Shown: positions 61,188 through 64,000 of the stretch, in pieces | Position numbering within the stretch: the stretch's first letter is position 1 | Layout of the letters: each line of letters starts with the position of its first letter | Source: Micromonospora ureilytica | Lineage (GTDB): Bacteria > Actinomycetota > Actinomycetes > Mycobacteriales > Micromonosporaceae | Length of the DNA: 64,000 nt | Assembly (NCBI RefSeq): GCF_015751765.1 | Contig: NZ_JADOTX010000001.1 | Span: 2,542,001 to 2,606,000, forward strand | Direction of reading: 5' to 3' | Notes under the pieces: generated by a model | Told to the model about the DNA's origin: nothing | Seen by the model: the letters and a program-made list of their open reading frames with translations, nothing else | Database searches by the model: none | Program-made: the position numbers and the translations under genes

Positions 61188-61219
61188 GCCGCGCGGGCCG
61201 GTGACCCGGCCCGCGCGGC
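61188..61219. terminator. 14-bp bidirectional hairpin
   Basis: GCCGCGCGGGCCGG (61188-61201) pairs with 61206-61219 around TGAC. It separates the convergent DinB-fold and rtcB genes. No U-run is seen. Confidence 0.8.
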
Positions 61220-61222
61220 CTC

Positions 61223-62422
61223 TCAGCCCTTCACGCAGACCACCTGCTTGAGGTGCGCGACCACCTCGACCAGGTCCTCCTGCTGGGCCATCACCTCGGT
61301 GATGTCCTTGTACGCGCCGGGAATCTCGTCGACCACCCCGGCGTCCTTGCGGCACTCCACCCCGGCGGTCTGCGCGGCCAGGTCCTCGGTGCTGAACGTC
61401 CGCTTGGCCTGCGCCCGCGACATCCGACGCCCCGCCCCGTGCGACGCCGAGCAGTACGCGTCCGGGTTTCCCCGCCCCCGCACGATGTACGACCCGGTGC
61501 CCATCGACCCGGGGATGATGCCCAGGTCACCCAGGCCGGCTCGGATGGCGCCCTTGCGGGTCACCAGCAGGTCCACCCCGCCGTAGTTCTCCTCGGAGAC
61601 ATAGTTGTGGTGAGAAGATATGGGCTCGTCGTAGCCGACCTGCGGGAAGTGCTCACGCACCACGCCGCAGAGCAGGGCCAGCATGACCGCCCGGTTGCGC
61701 CGCGCGTACTCCTGCGCCCACCACAGATCCCGCCGGTACGCGTCCATCTCCGGCGTCCCGGCGAGGAACACGGCCAGGTCCCGGTCCGGAAGGTCGACGT
61801 TGTGCGGCAGCCCCCGGGCCACCCCGATGTGCCGCTCGGCCAGCTCCTTGCCGATGTTGCGGGACCCGGAGTGCAGCATCAGCCAGACTCGCCCCTCGTC
61901 GGCGCCGCCCTGCTCCAGGCAGACCTCGATGAAGTGGTTGCCCCCGCCGAGGGTGCCGATCTGCCGCTGCGCCCGCGTCTCCAGTTGCGCCACCCGCCGG
62001 TCCAGGCCGGCGAACCGGTTCCAGAAGTCGTCCCAGCCGGCCTGCTCCAGGCCCCGGATCCGACGGGTGTCGACCGGGTCCTTGCGCTGGGCGAAGCCGA
62101 CCGGGATGGTGGCCTCAATCGCGGAACGCAGCCCGGCCAGGTCGTCCGGCAGGTCGGCGGCGGTCAGCGAGGTACGGACCGCCGACATCCCGCAGCCGAT
62201 GTCGACGCCGACCGCGGCCGGCGAGACGGCCTGCCGCATCGCGATCACCGAGCCGACCGTGGCGCCCTTGCCGAAGTGCACGTCGGGCATGACGGCGACA
62301 CCCTGCACCCAGGGCAGCGCGCCGATGTTGCGCAGCTGCTTGGCGGCCTGCGGCTCGATGGCGTACGGGTCGGTCCAGACCCGGACCGGTGCCCGGGTAC
62401 CGGCGAGGGGGGTGAATCCCAT
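61223..62422 (-). CDS. rtcB: RNA-splicing ligase RtcB
   Basis: The 399-residue ligase carries RtcB metal and guanylylation motifs: VMPDVHFGKGATVGSV, GVDIGCGMSAV (Cys ligand), GTLGGGNHFIE (His), LMLHSGSRNIG (His), SSHHNYVSEE and the GMP-accepting His328 in SASHGAGRRMSR. It joins RNA 3'-phosphate or cyclic phosphate to 5'-OH ends using GTP and Mn2+. AAGGAG precedes ATG 62422. A hairpin and a 41-codon ORF precede it on the same strand. Confidence 0.94.
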   Translation of the reverse strand: MGFTPLAGTRAPVRVWTDPYAIEPQAAKQLRNIGALPWVQGVAVMPDVHFGKGATVGSVIAMRQAVSPAAVGVDIGCGMSAVRTSLTAADLPDDLAGLRSAIEATIPVGFAQRKDPVDTRRIRGLEQAGWDDFWNRFAGLDRRVAQLETRAQRQIGTLGGGNHFIEVCLEQGGADEGRVWLMLHSGSRNIGKELAERHIGVARGLPHNVDLPDRDLAVFLAGTPEMDAYRRDLWWAQEYARRNRAVMLALLCGVVREHFPQVGYDEPISSHHNYVSEENYGGVDLLVTRKGAIRAGLGDLGIIPGSMGTGSYIVRGRGNPDAYCSASHGAGRRMSRAQAKRTFSTEDLAAQTAGVECRKDAGVVDEIPGAYKDITEVMAQQEDLVEVVAHLKQVVCVKG

Positions 62423-62497
62423 GATGGACTCCTTCTGTCGTGCGGTGACCGTTAATGATCAGACTTGACGGCCAGCGGCAGTGCGCGGATACGAAAG

Positions 62498-62527
62498 GGC
62501 CGCCCGATCCCGGTGGGATGGGCGGCC
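62498..62527 (-). terminator. Hairpin between the small ORF and rtcB
   Basis: GGCCGCCC (62498-62505) pairs with GGGCGGCC (62520-62527), and ATCCC (62507-62511) with GGGAT (62515-62519) around GGT. On the minus strand it follows the 41-codon ORF (ends 62550) and is followed by CTTTC. It could terminate the small ORF transcript or act as an attenuator before rtcB. Confidence 0.6.
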
Positions 62528-62549
62528 GACGGACGCGTCAGCGTCGGCG

Positions 62550-62675
62550 TCAGTCGCGCCACCCCGGCTCGTTGCGCCGCGATGGGCAGCAGGCACGGGT
62601 TTTGGCGGTGATCTGCAAAGGGGTGCCGGTCGGGAGCAGGCACCAGCGGGCATCGGTGCGGACGCGTCGCGACAT
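62550..62675 (-). CDS. Small Cys/Arg-containing protein or leader ORF upstream of rtcB
   Basis: This 41-residue frame begins at ATG 62675 with GGAGGGA nicely spaced upstream and encodes a basic peptide with three Cys (RWCLLPTGTPLQITAKTRACC, then a Trp-containing end). It lies on the same strand as rtcB, 127 bases upstream, with a hairpin between them, and is divergent from the second WYL regulator. It may be a real small protein or a leader. No homologue is recognised. Confidence 0.5.
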   Translation of the reverse strand: MSRRVRTDARWCLLPTGTPLQITAKTRACCPSRRNEPGWRD

Positions 62676-62789
62676 GGCGTACTCCCTCCGGGTTGATCGG
62701 TTGACGGTGCACCGCCGAGAGTAGGAGGGCCGTGGCGGGTCCGCAATGGATATCCCCGTCAGTCGGGGCCGTAGGGCAGACTCGCGGAC

Positions 62790-63755
62790 ATGGTGGAGAC
62801 CTCCGTGCGCCTGCTGCGGCTGCTGACTCTCCTGCAGGTGCGCCGGGAGTGGTCCGGCGCCGAGTTGGCCGAACGGCTCGCGGTCACCACCCGCACGATA
62901 CGTACGGATGTGGAGCGGCTGCGGGTGCTGGGCTACCAGATCGAGTCGCACCCGGGAGTCGCCGGCGGCTACCGGCTCGGTGCCGGGTCGGCGCTGCCGC
63001 CGCTGCTCCTCGACGACGACGAGGCCGTGGCGGTGGCCGTCGGCCTGCGGGCGGCGGCGGGTGGCTCGGTGACCGGCATCGAGGAGACCTCGCTGCGGGC
63101 GCTGGCCAAGTTGGAGCAGTCGCTGCCGTCACGGCTGCGGCACCGGGTGGACGCCCTGCGCTCGGCGACGGTCTCCGCCGCCGGCGGTGGCCCGACAGTG
63201 GACGCCGACACACTCACCACCGTCTCCACGGCCGCGCACCGCCGGGAGCGGCTGCGGTTCGACTACGCCGGGCACGACGGCACGGTCAGCGTGCGCGATG
63301 TCGAGCCGTACCGTCTGGTCTACACCGGGCGGCGGTGGTATCTGCTGGGGTGGGACACCGACCGGGGCGACTGGCGGACCTTCCGCGCCGACCGGATCCA
63401 GCCCCGGGTGCCGACCGGCCCACGCTTCGCGCCCCGGGAGCCGCCCGGTGGTGACGCGGTCGCGCACGTGCTGCGCGGCGTCGGCTCCACGGCCTGGCCG
63501 CACCCCGCCCGGGTACGGCTGCACGCCCCGGCCGAGACGATGGCGCAACGGATCCCCACCACGGCGGGCCTGCTGGAAGCGATCGACGACCGGGCCTGTC
63601 TGCTGCACACCGGCGGCGAGTCGCTGGGCAATCTGGCCGCCTTCCTCGGCACCCTGGCTGTCGACTTCGACGTGCTCGACCCACCGGAGCTGCGCGCCGT
63701 CGTCCGGGACGTCGCCGTGCGGTTCGCGCGCGCCGCCGGTCCCGCGCCGGGGTGA
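62790..63755 (+). CDS. WYL-domain transcriptional regulator (YafY-like)
   Basis: The 321-residue protein has the same layout as the gene at 31629: HTH_11-type helix (VETSVRLLRLLTLLQVRREWSGAELAERLAVTTRTIRTDVERLRVLGY), GGYRLGAGSALPPLLLDDDEA, WYL domain (VRDVEPYRLVYTGRRWYLLGWDTDRGDWRTFRADRI) and WCX-like end. It is divergent from the small ORF/rtcB unit with 114 bases between starts. WYL proteins often regulate RNA- or DNA-repair genes, so rtcB is a plausible target. Confidence 0.88.
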   Translation: MVETSVRLLRLLTLLQVRREWSGAELAERLAVTTRTIRTDVERLRVLGYQIESHPGVAGGYRLGAGSALPPLLLDDDEAVAVAVGLRAAAGGSVTGIEETSLRALAKLEQSLPSRLRHRVDALRSATVSAAGGGPTVDADTLTTVSTAAHRRERLRFDYAGHDGTVSVRDVEPYRLVYTGRRWYLLGWDTDRGDWRTFRADRIQPRVPTGPRFAPREPPGGDAVAHVLRGVGSTAWPHPARVRLHAPAETMAQRIPTTAGLLEAIDDRACLLHTGGESLGNLAAFLGTLAVDFDVLDPPELRAVVRDVAVRFARAAGPAPG

Positions 63756-63792
63756 GTCGCGGTTCACCCCGGCACGGGACGCGGTAGTGCAG

Positions 63793-64000
63793 CTATGCCT
63801 GCGGCACCAGGCGGAAGGACTGGGCCGCGGTGCCGTTGCAGGTGTACTGGATGAGCTGGACGCTGTCCGCCGTGGACGCTCCCGGCACGTCGAGGCACTT
63901 ACCGCTGGAGCGGTTGACCAGGCGGTAGTAGCCGCCCCCCTCGGACTCGGCCCGCCACTGCTGGTTGTTGCCGCCGCTGTAGGACCAGAGCTGGATCTTC
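63793..64000 (-). CDS. Ricin-type beta-trefoil lectin domain, C-terminal end (partial)
   Basis: Read on the minus strand, a frame open from the window edge ends at TAG 63793-63795 and encodes a ricin/CBM13 module: SYSGGNNQQWRAESEGGGYYRLVNRSSGKCLDVPG and QYTCNGTAAQSFRLVPQA, with the QxW motif and two Cys. Such modules sit at the C-terminus of secreted glycoside hydrolases or peptidases. The catalytic part lies beyond position 64000. Confidence 0.85.
   Translation of the reverse strand, partial: KIQLWSYSGGNNQQWRAESEGGGYYRLVNRSSGKCLDVPGASTADSVQLIQYTCNGTAAQSFRLVPQA

Noticed and set aside
62452..62712. 86-codon minus-strand frame upstream of rtcB
   Set aside because: Overlaps the better-supported 41-codon ORF (with a clear ribosome-binding site) and runs through the hairpin.

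Overview
The window is about 73% GC, uses many GTG starts and ATGA/GTGA start-stop overlaps, and carries actinobacterial families (SigE-type sigma factor, DUF3152, AMIN-like and DUF6069-type proteins, class F sortase, mycothiol-type DinB-fold protein, snapalysin, Tat lipoproteins). This points to a chromosomal segment of a Micromonosporaceae actinomycete, most likely Micromonospora. I see no rRNA, tRNA, CRISPR array, transposase or prophage gene. Functions come from reading motifs by eye; no database search was run.

64-8199: a tight four-gene operon made of an ABC-ATPase-like protein whose Walker A, Q-loop, signature, catalytic Glu and switch His are all altered, a Tat lipoprotein solute-binding protein, a single-chain fusion of two sugar-type permeases, and a membrane-anchored STAND/TPR protein that has also lost its Walker A lysine. 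A normal ABC ATPase/membrane-protein pair follows. I rate the four-gene operon as the most interesting system in the window. 8224-17864: a MocR regulator divergent from a LysE exporter and a B3/4 tRNA-editing-like protein, an MBL-fold protein, a divergent pair of membrane/PLD-like proteins, a pentapeptide-repeat protein, RNase HI, lycopene cyclase and an MFS exporter.

17941-24982: an ArsR-SRPBCC fusion behind two operator-like tandem repeats, a surface protein plus class F sortase, CorA, MBL hydrolase, SGNH hydrolase, a YchJ-like protein, and an SRPBCC/VOC pair behind a structured leader. 24988-35600: a frameshifted MFS exporter preceded by an attenuator-like leader with a five-codon ORF, a TM-helix protein with a five-fold 12-residue Thr repeat tail, a Tat-exported amidase, an FMN glutamate-synthase-like enzyme, two GNAT proteins, a WYL regulator divergent from a VOC protein, DNA polymerase IV, a small Cys protein and a ThuA-like protein.

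35657-48242: ArsR/nitroreductase, HtpG, an SDR, a secreted M28 aminopeptidase, a kinase-receiver-RsbW hybrid, a SigE-type sigma factor with its membrane partner, a DUF3152 zincin lipoprotein, a Pro-rich membrane protein and a secreted protein joining a snapalysin and a trypsin domain. 48393-64000: an ArsR-type regulator divergent from an MFS exporter, an AMIN-like secreted protein, a VOC protein, a DUF6069/YCII/ECF sigma operon, a long palindromic element, L-rhamnose mutarotase, a response regulator/kinase/GerMN-lipoprotein operon, TetR with a DHA2 exporter, a DinB-fold protein, rtcB with an upstream small ORF, a second WYL regulator and the C-terminal end of a ricin-type lectin protein cut by the window edge.

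The overall picture is an accessory-rich but ordinary chromosome region: many one-component regulators each paired with one effector (exporter, oxidoreductase or VOC protein), cell-envelope functions and secreted hydrolases. Convergent gene pairs are often separated by strong GC-rich hairpins.
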